From: Vibrio neptunius
Lineage (GTDB): Bacteria > Pseudomonadota > Gammaproteobacteria > Enterobacterales > Vibrionaceae
Reading direction: 5' to 3'
DNA length: 64,000 nucleotides
Assembly (NCBI GenBank): GCA_019339365.1
Contig: CP079860.1
Span: 372,001-436,000 of the forward strand
The notes beneath the pieces were generated by a model, which was not told the DNA's origin, made no database searches, and saw only the letters and a list, made by a program, of their open reading frames with translations. Shown here in pieces: positions 47,101 to 55,192 of this stretch; within the stretch, counting starts at the first letter, position 1; every line of letters begins with the position of its first letter. The translations under genes and the position numbers were made by a program.

Positions 47101-49703
47101 AGGCGACGTCGGCGCTCATCACCATAGTAAGCTGTCCAGTCAATCTCGATGCCATTCGCCCATAAAGCACCAAGCATTGAGACAAAATACTCTCCGGAAA
47201 TCTCGACTTCTTTCGCCGTAGGCAAAGAAGAGAAGATATCAGCATTCGACCCATCTTCTTCACGGAAGTGTTGCTTAGCCGCAGACTCCAAAGAACGGCC
47301 CGGCCCCACTTCTAAAGCCACAAAACCATCCTGATGATCGGCCATCAAGGTTTTGAATGCATGCGAGAACAACACAGGGTTTCTGACATGGCGCACCCAG
47401 TAGTCGCTATCTTGTGCTAACTCATCACTGATCCATTCGCCATTTACCGACGAGACGAACGGAATCTGCGGCGCATTCAGCTCAATGCCATCGATCACGT
47501 CTTTGAACGCTGGCAACATAGGATCCATCATGCTTGAGTGGAAGCCGTGTGACGTATCCAAGTGCTTGCAGAAGATGCCTTCTTCTTCCAGCTCATATTG
47601 GAATGCTTTTATCGCTTCAAGCTCACCCGCCACCACACAGAGCTCTGGGTAGTTGACTGCCGCGATATCCAGTTCACTGTTTGATAAGCGCTCTGTGAGC
47701 TCAGCTTCTTCCATCAAAACGGCTAACATTGCACCCGCCGGCAGAGCCTGAACCAACTTGCCACGAATCGCGACAGCTTTGAGCGCATCTTCCAACGAGA
47801 ACACGCCTGACAAACATGCTGCCACGTACTCACCGACACTGTGACCAATCATCACATCGGGCTGAATGCCCCATGACATCCAAAGCTGAGCAAGGCTGTA
47901 CTCAACAACGAACAACGCAGGCTGAGTGAATTGAGTTTCGTTGATACGAGCCGCGGTTTGATCATCTTGTGGGAAGATAATCTCACGCAGATCCTGTTCA
48001 AGAATTGGCATCAGATACTCGCAGCACTGATCCATCGCCTGTTTAAACACCGGATACGTCTGGTAAAGGTCACGAGACATGTTCGGATATTGGTTACCCT
48101 GCCCCGGGAACATAAACACCATTGGTCGCTTTGATTTGCTTCCAGATACAATCTGAGAAGGCTTAGCCAGCGCTTCAATGATGGCGTGACGATCATTGCC
48201 AACCACCGAGGTGGAAAATTCGAACTGTTTGCGGCCTACCTGCATGGTATACGCCACGTCCGCAACATCTGCATCTGGGTTATCTGTCAGGTAACTTGCT
48301 AGACGCTGTTTCATCTCATTCAATGCGTTACGACTGCGGGCTGAGAACGGGATCATGAGTGGCGAGTTATGCGCATCACCCGGTTGAGTCTCTGGCGCCG
48401 TTTCGAGGATCACACACGCATTGGTACCTCCGACACCAAAGGAGTTGACCAACGCATTGTTTGGCTTGTCCTGTTGTTTAAACGCCGTCAGTTCAGTGTT
48501 CATCACAAACGGGCTGGTTTCAAACTCAATGTTTGGATTCGGCTCAGCATAATGCAGTGAAGCTGGAAGTTGTCCGGATTCTAATGCCATTGAGGCTTTA
48601 ATCAGACTGGCAACGCCCGATGCAGCATCAGTATGGCCGATGTTAGTTTTAACCGAGCCTAAACGGCAGAACTGCTCTTTATCCGTGAAGTGGCGGAAGG
48701 TTTGCGACAAAGACGAAAATTCAATCGGGTCGCCCAACGCCGTCGCCGTACCATGCGCTTCAACAAAGCGGATGTTTTCTACATCAATATCCGCGTTGGA
48801 AATCGCCTGCTTCGCAACTTCGACCTGTCCTTCAATGCCCGGCGCCGTGAATCCCGCTTTGAGGCTGCCATCATTGTTGATTGCCCCACCTTTGATCACT
48901 GCGTAGATGTGGTCGCCATCTTTGACTGCGTCTTTAACACGTTTGAGCAGCACAGCACCGACACCGCGACTAAACACTGTACCATTGGCACGAGAATCAA
49001 ACGCGTAACAGCGTCCATCCGCTGACTCCATACCGCCTTGCATGTATTTGTAGCCGCGGCGCTCCGGTGTATCGATGGATACACCACCAGCAACGACGAG
49101 GTCACTTTCACGGCTTAACAAGCTGTTTATTCCCATCACCACCGCCACCATTGCGGTTGAACAGGCCGTCTGCACATTCACACTTGGCCCTTTTAAGTCC
49201 AGCTTGTAGGAGACTCGCGTTGTGACATAGTCTTTATCGTTATTGGTCACAACAGACGCGCCGCTGGCAAACTGGCTGACACCCGGATGGGAATGGACTT
49301 TGTTCAAATGCCACGCTGTACCTGTGCCACCAAATACACCCACTTTGCCTGGATAACTCGAAGGCACGTACCCCGCATCTTCAAAAGCATGCCAACTGCT
49401 TTCCAGAAACGCACGGTGTTGAGGATCCATGATTTCCGCGTCACGAGGAGTAATATCAAAGAAGTGCGCATCGAAATGTTGCGCGTTGCCGAGAATACCT
49501 CGTCGAGGAATGTAGTTGGGTGAGGCAATCAATTCTTCATCGACACCCGACTCGCGAAGTTCTTGTTCGCTAAATGTTGTGATGGTTTCCAGCCCTTCAG
49601 CAAGGTTCTTCCAGAACGTCGTGATGTCTTCTGCACCAGGGAATCGGCCTGACATGCCAATAATAGCTATATCTTTATCGCGCAGTGTTGCTTGGTCTTT
49701 CAT
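44175..49703 (-). CDS. Type I modular polyketide synthase, KS-AT-KR-DH-ACP
   Basis: The protein has 1842 residues. KS: Cys181 in QTACSTAM, His317 in EAHGTATALGD, His357 in NIGHTDAASG. AT: Ser622 in GHSVGE; HGFH at 719-722 suggests malonyl-CoA. The KR structural part starts near 912 (FYMPAWKR); cofactor site TGGLGGLG at 1175-1182; Ser1318, Tyr1331 and Asn1335. A hot-dog DH-like domain follows with His1418 (LNEHSLSNQP) and Asp1592 (HPALIDS). ACP Ser1795 in LGGNS. DH lies after KR, the reverse of the usual order. No ER or methyltransferase domain. It should add one malonate unit, reduce it and perhaps dehydrate it. Confidence 0.87.
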   Translation of the reverse strand: MKDQATLRDKDIAIIGMSGRFPGAEDITTFWKNLAEGLETITTFSEQELRESGVDEELIASPNYIPRRGILGNAQHFDAHFFDITPRDAEIMDPQHRAFLESSWHAFEDAGYVPSSYPGKVGVFGGTGTAWHLNKVHSHPGVSQFASGASVVTNNDKDYVTTRVSYKLDLKGPSVNVQTACSTAMVAVVMGINSLLSRESDLVVAGGVSIDTPERRGYKYMQGGMESADGRCYAFDSRANGTVFSRGVGAVLLKRVKDAVKDGDHIYAVIKGGAINNDGSLKAGFTAPGIEGQVEVAKQAISNADIDVENIRFVEAHGTATALGDPIEFSSLSQTFRHFTDKEQFCRLGSVKTNIGHTDAASGVASLIKASMALESGQLPASLHYAEPNPNIEFETSPFVMNTELTAFKQQDKPNNALVNSFGVGGTNACVILETAPETQPGDAHNSPLMIPFSARSRNALNEMKQRLASYLTDNPDADVADVAYTMQVGRKQFEFSTSVVGNDRHAIIEALAKPSQIVSGSKSKRPMVFMFPGQGNQYPNMSRDLYQTYPVFKQAMDQCCEYLMPILEQDLREIIFPQDDQTAARINETQFTQPALFVVEYSLAQLWMSWGIQPDVMIGHSVGEYVAACLSGVFSLEDALKAVAIRGKLVQALPAGAMLAVLMEEAELTERLSNSELDIAAVNYPELCVVAGELEAIKAFQYELEEEGIFCKHLDTSHGFHSSMMDPMLPAFKDVIDGIELNAPQIPFVSSVNGEWISDELAQDSDYWVRHVRNPVLFSHAFKTLMADHQDGFVALEVGPGRSLESAAKQHFREEDGSNADIFSSLPTAKEVEISGEYFVSMLGALWANGIEIDWTAYYGDERRRRLPLPGYPFERNEFKLPELKTGNAESLSSSSVEAGLKRKKTDVGDWFYMPAWKRTIPADFMPSKQTQAENDCWVVLADEYGIADQLHSQLLASGQQVVTVFKGVCYQENVVTGDSTKSFVIDPTSREDYIRVLKAIKAQEMNPIRIVDLWNLSPEQGDVDLELCREHQLDSFYSPLYLQQALVNENLLDNLHLLLVTNNIFSVSGERVYAPEKALLVGPARVFYHEYPDVQCHLVDIDWPTDLANDSGHWTVEQAARCLIAESNINTDGQLVAYRGGCRWEEDYQAVNLKEQEPGLPAQFKDDGVYLITGGLGGLGMLVAGHISEMSNATLVLTYRSRLPERDQWHDWIQNHPVDDPMSEKLAGILRLEEQGNTIDLVNVDVCDYVAMSEVFERYDRFDGIFHTAGIAGGGIIPLKSDEDCASVLEPKILGSLILDDLTRDSQPDFMVLFSSISSIVGDEARIDYCSGNAFMDVFASYRNQNRNGRTIAINWGKWGDVGMAVQWARELDEKNKANEALLEPTGLLTLLGRKGMEEEYRVNLDVQNDWVLNEHSLSNQPTLVGTTILSMLHTLMNHFKPQEALQVKNLLLTKPAIYHNAWPREMRLYVRSEGAGYSFSLRSRGVRDIEWDEHALGNLGRGIESEESLAAVDSLEAIQSRCINKLPDDLTGKDYVNAVTGETFLSLSERWNGPKCAWQGEGEWLIHKDLDAQFQSDFEQYPYHPALIDSVSIRCINLITTDNYLPISYGKISYLAPLDGDCYAHIKLKQPYQAEDSTIILDVVFLSADSKPLMVLENYTLVRMKAENQVTASAPASAVTQVAVDVSDKDILFYEGLDALKRQLAHLEFEQLVVVTSDLGQLIYEAIPEQEDEQLAELEAEVSQGHARPELSVEYVAPENDIEKEIIAVWQSILGISGIGVDDNFVELGGNSLLAVQIVSKVSAKFEVDIRVDLFYQDQTVRGLSGLIIEAFESVLQSE

Positions 49704-49842
49704 ATGCTACCTCACGGGTTGTATGTCGTATTTATTTGTACTTATTTCGGCAAAAACGGCCCCTCTCCTTTGAAAAGAAAGGCGTGTTTCAATCAGCGAA
49801 TAAAATGAATTTTTCTTCTAGGTAAAACTATTTAGCGAAGTT

Positions 49843-50118
49843 TTAATTCGATTTTTCTAATAACACCTGAGGGTATTTTTTAGAGATATTCTTACTTAGC
49901 GAATCCACTGTAGGACATTGAAATAACTCGATAATATTAATCGGAATTCCAAGCTGTCTTTTTATTTCCCTGTGTACTTTGCTCATTAATAATGAGTTGC
50001 CTCCTGCATCAAAGAAGTTCTCATCTCGGGCAATTTTTTTAACGTCTAAAACCGATTGCCAGATTGAGAGAACACGGTTTTCAATTTCAGGTGTCATATT
50101 GGGTTTGTTATTCGACAT
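49843..50118 (-). CDS. Stand-alone carrier protein (PCP/ACP)
   Basis: The 91-residue protein is one carrier domain with Ser42 in FDAGGNSLL and a following helix (PINIIELFQCPTVDSL). It lies 18 bases after the stand-alone A domain gene. The two plus the C domain at the end of the A-T-C gene make up one C-A-T module divided over three proteins. It should pass its chain to the KS of the next gene. Confidence 0.85.
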   Translation of the reverse strand: MSNNKPNMTPEIENRVLSIWQSVLDVKKIARDENFFDAGGNSLLMSKVHREIKRQLGIPINIIELFQCPTVDSLSKNISKKYPQVLLEKSN

Positions 50119-50136
50119 AGTGCTAGAACCTTTTTG

Positions 50137-51621
50137 TTAGTGAGCGTTTAACGCTGACTTGCTGACTTTCCCATTAGGGAGCGTGGGTAAGCTATCAACG
50201 GAGTAATATCGGGAGGGTTGCATGTAATAAGGCAATACTTTTGCCAATTGTTCTTTGATCACTTGCACATCAACGTTGGACTGCTGAGAAGGCACGTAGA
50301 AGGCTGTCAGATATGACGCCTTACCGTCATCGCTGCTATCCACAATCACTGCAGCGTGAGAAATGCTGGGCATCGCTTGTAGCTGAGCTTCAATTTCAGC
50401 CAGCTCAATTCGGTGACCTCGCAGTTTGATTTGTGAATCGGTTCGGCCGTGGAACAGTAACGCACCGTCTTCTCTGGTACTCACCAAATCGCCTGTGCGG
50501 TACATTTTTCCACTCTGGGGATGATCTACAAAGCGCTCTTGAGTAAGGTCGGCACGTTTTAGGTAACCTTTCGCCAGAATATCTCCGGCTAAATACAGTT
50601 CACCGCACAGCCCTTGCTTTACAGGTTGTAGGGCTTCATCAAGGACAAGCACTTCTGCGTGCGGAATCGGGCGGCCAATGGGCACGACTTTTTCTACGCA
50701 CTGTGGCTGACAGTACCAGTGACAGGCAAAAATGGTAGCCTCTGTCGGCCCGTAGAGGTTGTGGATATGACCCGGATACTGAGCAGACAGGTCATCCACC
50801 AAGCGTTGCGGTAGCGCTTCTCCACCAGAGAAGATATGCTCTAACGACGTACATTGTTGCAGTACATCCGCATCGACAATGATACGCAGTGCAGTTGGCA
50901 CAAACTGGGCGACAGTGACCTGATGCTGCTCAACGAAATCAGCCAGTAGTACGGGATCATACTTAGCATCTTCAGCAATCAGTGCGCAGCTTGCCCCAGT
51001 CATCAGAGGCCAGAACATTTCCCAGACTGAAATATCAAAGCTGAATGTGGTCTGGTTCAGTACCCGGCTGTTTGTCGTCAGTTTAAAGGCATCTTGCATC
51101 CAGTTGAGGTAATTCACCACCGTATGATGCGCGATCATCACGCCCTTAGGCTTACCGGTTGAGCCTGAAGTATACATGATGTAACACAAGCTCTGTTCGT
51201 CTACCTGCGGTAAGTCTGGGGTTGTCGCGCTGGAAAAATCTATGCTATTCACATCCAACGTTGGAAGATCATTACTAAGCCAATCCATGCCATTCAAATT
51301 GTCAGTGATCACCAGTTTGGCTTCCGAGTGCTCTGCCATATAAGCGAGGCGGTCGCTTGGGTAATAGGGATCAAGCGGTAAGTAACAAGCCCCTGATTTC
51401 AATATTCCCAATATGGTCGCAACAAGGTTATTGCAGCGATTCATGTAGATGCCCACAACATCGCCTGATGTAATGCCAGAGCGGATTAATGACTGAGCAA
51501 TATTATTGGCGCGCAGTTCCAGTTGGCGGTATGTAATGTTTTCGCTGTCACTTCGCAGAGCGATATTATCCGGTGTTTTGGCGCACTGATGAGCAAACTG
51601 ACGGTGGATCAATTTTGACAT
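50137..51621 (-). CDS. Stand-alone NRPS adenylation domain, Gly-like pocket
   Basis: With the second ATG (51621; GGGGAG 9 bases upstream) the protein has 494 residues and holds one complete A domain: MYTSGSTGKPKGVM, NLYGPTEATIF, MYRTGDL, KLRGHRIELAEIE and the Lys in PNGKVSKSAL. Pocket residues read by alignment with GrsA are D-I-W-Q-F-G-L-I-F-K. The invariant Asp for an alpha-amino acid is present. The nearest code I know is that of Gly (DILQ(L/F)GLIWK), with Ser-like features as an alternative. It should charge the small carrier protein encoded next to it. Confidence 0.85.
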   Translation of the reverse strand: MSKLIHRQFAHQCAKTPDNIALRSDSENITYRQLELRANNIAQSLIRSGITSGDVVGIYMNRCNNLVATILGILKSGACYLPLDPYYPSDRLAYMAEHSEAKLVITDNLNGMDWLSNDLPTLDVNSIDFSSATTPDLPQVDEQSLCYIMYTSGSTGKPKGVMIAHHTVVNYLNWMQDAFKLTTNSRVLNQTTFSFDISVWEMFWPLMTGASCALIAEDAKYDPVLLADFVEQHQVTVAQFVPTALRIIVDADVLQQCTSLEHIFSGGEALPQRLVDDLSAQYPGHIHNLYGPTEATIFACHWYCQPQCVEKVVPIGRPIPHAEVLVLDEALQPVKQGLCGELYLAGDILAKGYLKRADLTQERFVDHPQSGKMYRTGDLVSTREDGALLFHGRTDSQIKLRGHRIELAEIEAQLQAMPSISHAAVIVDSSDDGKASYLTAFYVPSQQSNVDVQVIKEQLAKVLPYYMQPSRYYSVDSLPTLPNGKVSKSALNAH

Positions 51622-51688
51622 TGTATTCATCTCCCCATATTTAATCGTTATTCATCTCCGACTCCCTGCGAGCCGGAGACACTCCGCA

Positions 51689-54600
51689 TTACAGAGATAA
51701 TGTGTCTGAAATCAGAGCCAAGTATTGTTCTGCCAGTAAGGTGACCTGCTGCTTGGTAAACGCCGTAGTTTCATAATCAAAATTGAGGGTCAACTGCTCG
51801 CCGTCGTCGACAGTTAAGGTCAAATCGCATCGAGCGGATTGCTCAGCGATGTGTTGAACTTTCATGCGGCAGCCTTGCACCTCTGTAGCTTCCGGCATTG
51901 CAGACAGATAATTAAACGTGACAGGGAAACGCAGTTTCTCGAGCCAGCCTTTGCTTCGCATTTCATCAGCAAGTTTTAGATAGGACACGGACTGATTTTC
52001 TATCAACGAGTAGATCGCTTTGCTGCTGGCTTCAATCAAGCCCACAACGCTATCGACCTGATCAACCTGCTCATGGTAGGTGACCATGTTGACGAAACAG
52101 CCGAGCTGACCATCGTGCTGACAAAGGGCTCGATTGGAGACAGGCAAGCCAATCGTTAAGTTGTGATAACGAGTTTCGTGGTTTAACACCAGATTAAACA
52201 GTGTGAGTAACACGACATAAGCCGTTGTATTGTGTGCGTGGGCAAAGTCTTTTATCGCTTGGCTGAAAGGCTGGGAGAGTTCCACAGCGTAGCCTTGTGG
52301 TGACGGGCAATCCGCTTTTGGGTACAACGAACTGTCCGCACCTTTTGTCAGGTAACGATTCAATGTCGACAACCAAAATTGCATCTGTCCCTCTTGATCC
52401 ACCATCGCACCGCGATGCTGTTTCAAGTTCAAATGGTGTCGGTGATGCTGCGCAAAACCATAATCTCCTGCCATATAAGCGCGGTAAGCCTGAACAAATT
52501 GCTCAAAGAATATGCCAATGGAATCATGGTCAAACACAGCGTGGTGGACACGTACAACGACCACATGTTCATCGTCATTTTTGCTCAATAATGCCAGGCG
52601 AATCGGTGGTTCTCTGTCAATGTCGATGTCCGGCATGTCTGCCATATCCAGCAAATCACAATGCGACATTTTACTGAGTTTGCCCGACATATGCTCAACC
52701 TTCCGGTGCGGAATCTCTACTTTTCCTGCACCATAGCCACCTTCTTTAGCGGTAAAGTTATCGAGATCGAATTGAGTAGTCAGGATTGGGTTGCTGGCCA
52801 ACACCCGATTGAGACACCATTCCACGCTCTCCGAACTTGCCTTTCCTTCAAGGTAAATACAAAACGCAGGCTGGTAGGCTTTCGGGTTAGCGCTGGTTTG
52901 TTCTAACGTCAGAAAGTAAGCCTGTTGCGATGTGAGCGGTTCGAATTGCGTTTCTTGATTCTTCTCATTTGGAGTGGATGTCGCGTCATCCAAGTCATCC
53001 GCTAAGTAATAAGGTACGACCGCAGCCAATTTACGCGGCGTCGCATTGCTGAAAAAGAGCTTGAAATCTATCTCGCTGTAGAGACGGCGTCGAATCAGGG
53101 TTCTGGCACGCATCGCCTGTAAGGAATTCCCGCCTAAATCAAAGAAGTCATCATCAACCCCGAGGCCACGAAAACCGAGCACTTCTTGCCAGATGTCTAC
53201 GAGGTCCCGTTCAAGGTCGTTAGCGGGTACGCTGCAATCATAATTCAGTTCTGGCCTTACTGGCGCTGGCTCGGGTAGACGAGCGCTATCGAGTTTTCCA
53301 TTCGGTAGTTTTGGAAAGCTTTCAAGGTAAACAAATTGAGCGGGCATCATTGCGCTTGGGCAGCGCTCGCTAAGGAAGGCACGTAAATCCCAAGCACTTG
53401 GTTTTTTGTCCGTCAGCAAGTAAGCCACCAGCCCACCATTGACCATTTTCACCGCAGCGTCGGCTACTTCACTATGCTGACGAAGATTGGCTTCTATCTC
53501 GCCCAACTCAACTCGCACTCCGTGAATTTTCACCTGACGATCTTTGCGGCCAAGGCACACCATGTCTCCGTTTGCGTTGAACTGACCTAAATCTCCGGTG
53601 CGATGCGCGCGATGGCCGAGATGAGAAAAGAAACGCTCTGCGCTCAATCCAGGTCGGTGGCTGTATCCACGAGCCACACCCGGACCACAGATACAGATTT
53701 CGCCCACACTGTCGCCTGTCACTAATGCGCCCTTTTCATCGAGCAGAAACAACTCACTTCCCGCCAATGCTTTGCCTATGGTCACGTTCTGGTCTGGCTC
53801 TAACTCAGTAAACGCACAGTTTGCTACGGTTTCAGTCGGGCCATATAGGTTAAACAAACGCACATTCTCGATGCTGTCGAACGTACGTTGCTTAATGTCT
53901 TCACCGACAGGTTCACCGGAGAGAAAAACGGTTTCAGGCAGTGACAGCTCACTATCGACTGAGCAGCGGTAGTTCAGTAATTCATTCCATATTGTAGGAA
54001 CACAGTAGATCGCCGTGTTGGTTCGATTCTGGTACCAATCAAAGAGTCGTTGCGGGTTATTCAAAGTACCTTCAGGAAGAATATGAAGGGTGTCACCACG
54101 TAGCAAAGGAGCAAACAATTGAGTCACCGCAGCCGCAAAGCTTAGAGAGGAGGTGAGCGGAAGAGTTGCCTGAGTTTCAGGCCATAAATCGTGATTAAAC
54201 CAATCGAGATAATACGCCATGCTGCCATGTTCAACTTCCACCCCTTTTGGTACACCCGTCGAACCTGATGTGTAAAGGGTATAAGCCAAGTCACAATGGC
54301 TTACCTTCGGCAGTGACTCACAGTGTAGAGAGCCCGCTAGATCAAGCGCTGCGACATTCAGTTTTTCTGTCTCGCACTCAGCCATGCTCGGTTTTTTGCT
54401 CAGTAGCCCATCGGTGATAATGAGGAATGCACCGGAATCATCCAAAATTTGTTGAATGCGTTTTGTCGGCTGAAACGAAGAGAGAGGCACATAACTGAAC
54501 CCAGCTTTCATTACCCCCAGAATTACCACAGGCAACATCAGGCTAGGTTCGAGGTACACCGCCACTTTACCTTTATCGCCATCAGGATATTGATTGACTA

Positions 54601-54739
54601 AGTAGCTTGCTAGTTGGCTTGATTGCAACTCAAGCTCAGAATAGGTCAGCAATTTATCTTTGTAGGTAACCGCTATTGCCTCAGGGGAAATCGACGATTG
54701 CATTGAAATAGTTTCAAATACAGGATTGTTATTTTTCAC
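51689..54739 (-). CDS. NRPS starter module A-T-C; A domain lacks the alpha-amine Asp
   Basis: The 1016-residue protein starts with GTG (GAGGT 8 bases upstream). A domain 1-490: LYTSGSTGVPKGVE, FNLYGPTETVAN, HRTGDLG and Lys482 (PNGKL). At the pocket the segment LSFAAAVTQLF aligns without gaps to SFDASVWEMF of GrsA, so Asp235 is Ala (residue 202); the full code reads A-A-T-Y-F-S-L-A-N-K. This points to a substrate without a free alpha-amine. T domain Ser539 in LGGNSL. C domain from about 595 with HHAVFDH at 732-738, where the usual final Gly is His. There is no C domain in front of A, as for a loading module. Confidence 0.85.
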   Translation of the reverse strand: MKNNNPVFETISMQSSISPEAIAVTYKDKLLTYSELELQSSQLASYLVNQYPDGDKGKVAVYLEPSLMLPVVILGVMKAGFSYVPLSSFQPTKRIQQILDDSGAFLIITDGLLSKKPSMAECETEKLNVAALDLAGSLHCESLPKVSHCDLAYTLYTSGSTGVPKGVEVEHGSMAYYLDWFNHDLWPETQATLPLTSSLSFAAAVTQLFAPLLRGDTLHILPEGTLNNPQRLFDWYQNRTNTAIYCVPTIWNELLNYRCSVDSELSLPETVFLSGEPVGEDIKQRTFDSIENVRLFNLYGPTETVANCAFTELEPDQNVTIGKALAGSELFLLDEKGALVTGDSVGEICICGPGVARGYSHRPGLSAERFFSHLGHRAHRTGDLGQFNANGDMVCLGRKDRQVKIHGVRVELGEIEANLRQHSEVADAAVKMVNGGLVAYLLTDKKPSAWDLRAFLSERCPSAMMPAQFVYLESFPKLPNGKLDSARLPEPAPVRPELNYDCSVPANDLERDLVDIWQEVLGFRGLGVDDDFFDLGGNSLQAMRARTLIRRRLYSEIDFKLFFSNATPRKLAAVVPYYLADDLDDATSTPNEKNQETQFEPLTSQQAYFLTLEQTSANPKAYQPAFCIYLEGKASSESVEWCLNRVLASNPILTTQFDLDNFTAKEGGYGAGKVEIPHRKVEHMSGKLSKMSHCDLLDMADMPDIDIDREPPIRLALLSKNDDEHVVVVRVHHAVFDHDSIGIFFEQFVQAYRAYMAGDYGFAQHHRHHLNLKQHRGAMVDQEGQMQFWLSTLNRYLTKGADSSLYPKADCPSPQGYAVELSQPFSQAIKDFAHAHNTTAYVVLLTLFNLVLNHETRYHNLTIGLPVSNRALCQHDGQLGCFVNMVTYHEQVDQVDSVVGLIEASSKAIYSLIENQSVSYLKLADEMRSKGWLEKLRFPVTFNYLSAMPEATEVQGCRMKVQHIAEQSARCDLTLTVDDGEQLTLNFDYETTAFTKQQVTLLAEQYLALISDTLSL

Positions 54740-55192
54740 AATATTTACCTCGCTGGTTAAGGTATTCCTGAAGTCGAGCGAGAATATTTTCTTGCTGACC
54801 GTTTGCTACAAATAAAAGTTAGACGTGAAAACTTAGGATTTAATTAAGGAAACAAATTGGTTTTAATCACCAAGGTTTCAGGGGCATTATAATGGGGAAT
54901 ATAAATGATAAATAACAGCAACTTAAGATAATAAAACTTCTATTAAAGTTAATTTAATCAGTTATAAAATGACTTTAAATTGACCATAAACAGACATAGC
55001 GAACACTTTGCAGTTAAATTTATCTATCTTTATCCATTATAAAAATAACCATCAGGATATAATGAAATTTTCTACTTGTAGTGAACCACATCAACGGTAA
55101 TATACTGCATTCATGCAATCTTAATTAAATATTAAGTTTTCTCGACTAGCTTGCTAATTACGCAATGAACAATAGTTTAATGAGGTTGTTTT
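54740..55192. promoter_or_regulatory. Divergent promoter region between the NRPS operon and the methyltransferase gene
   Basis: This 453-bp gap is very A+T-rich and has no credible gene. It must hold promoters in both directions. A TGCAT-TC-ATGCA palindrome lies near 55107-55118. A TATAAT occurs near 54888-54893 on the plus strand, but I could not pair it with a good -35 box. Confidence 0.5.

Noticed and set aside
48640..49025. Overlapping plus-strand frames opposite the ketosynthase
   Set aside because: The minus-strand KS domain explains the region; the frames are by-products of its codon pattern.
49843..51621. Prolyl/pyrrole type A-PCP pair
   Set aside because: The pocket is Gly-like, not Pro-like, and there is no acyl-CoA-dehydrogenase-like flavoenzyme gene.
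54740..55192. Mobile-element border next to the NRPS cluster
   Set aside because: No transposase, integrase, tRNA or direct repeats could be seen; A+T richness alone does not show insertion.
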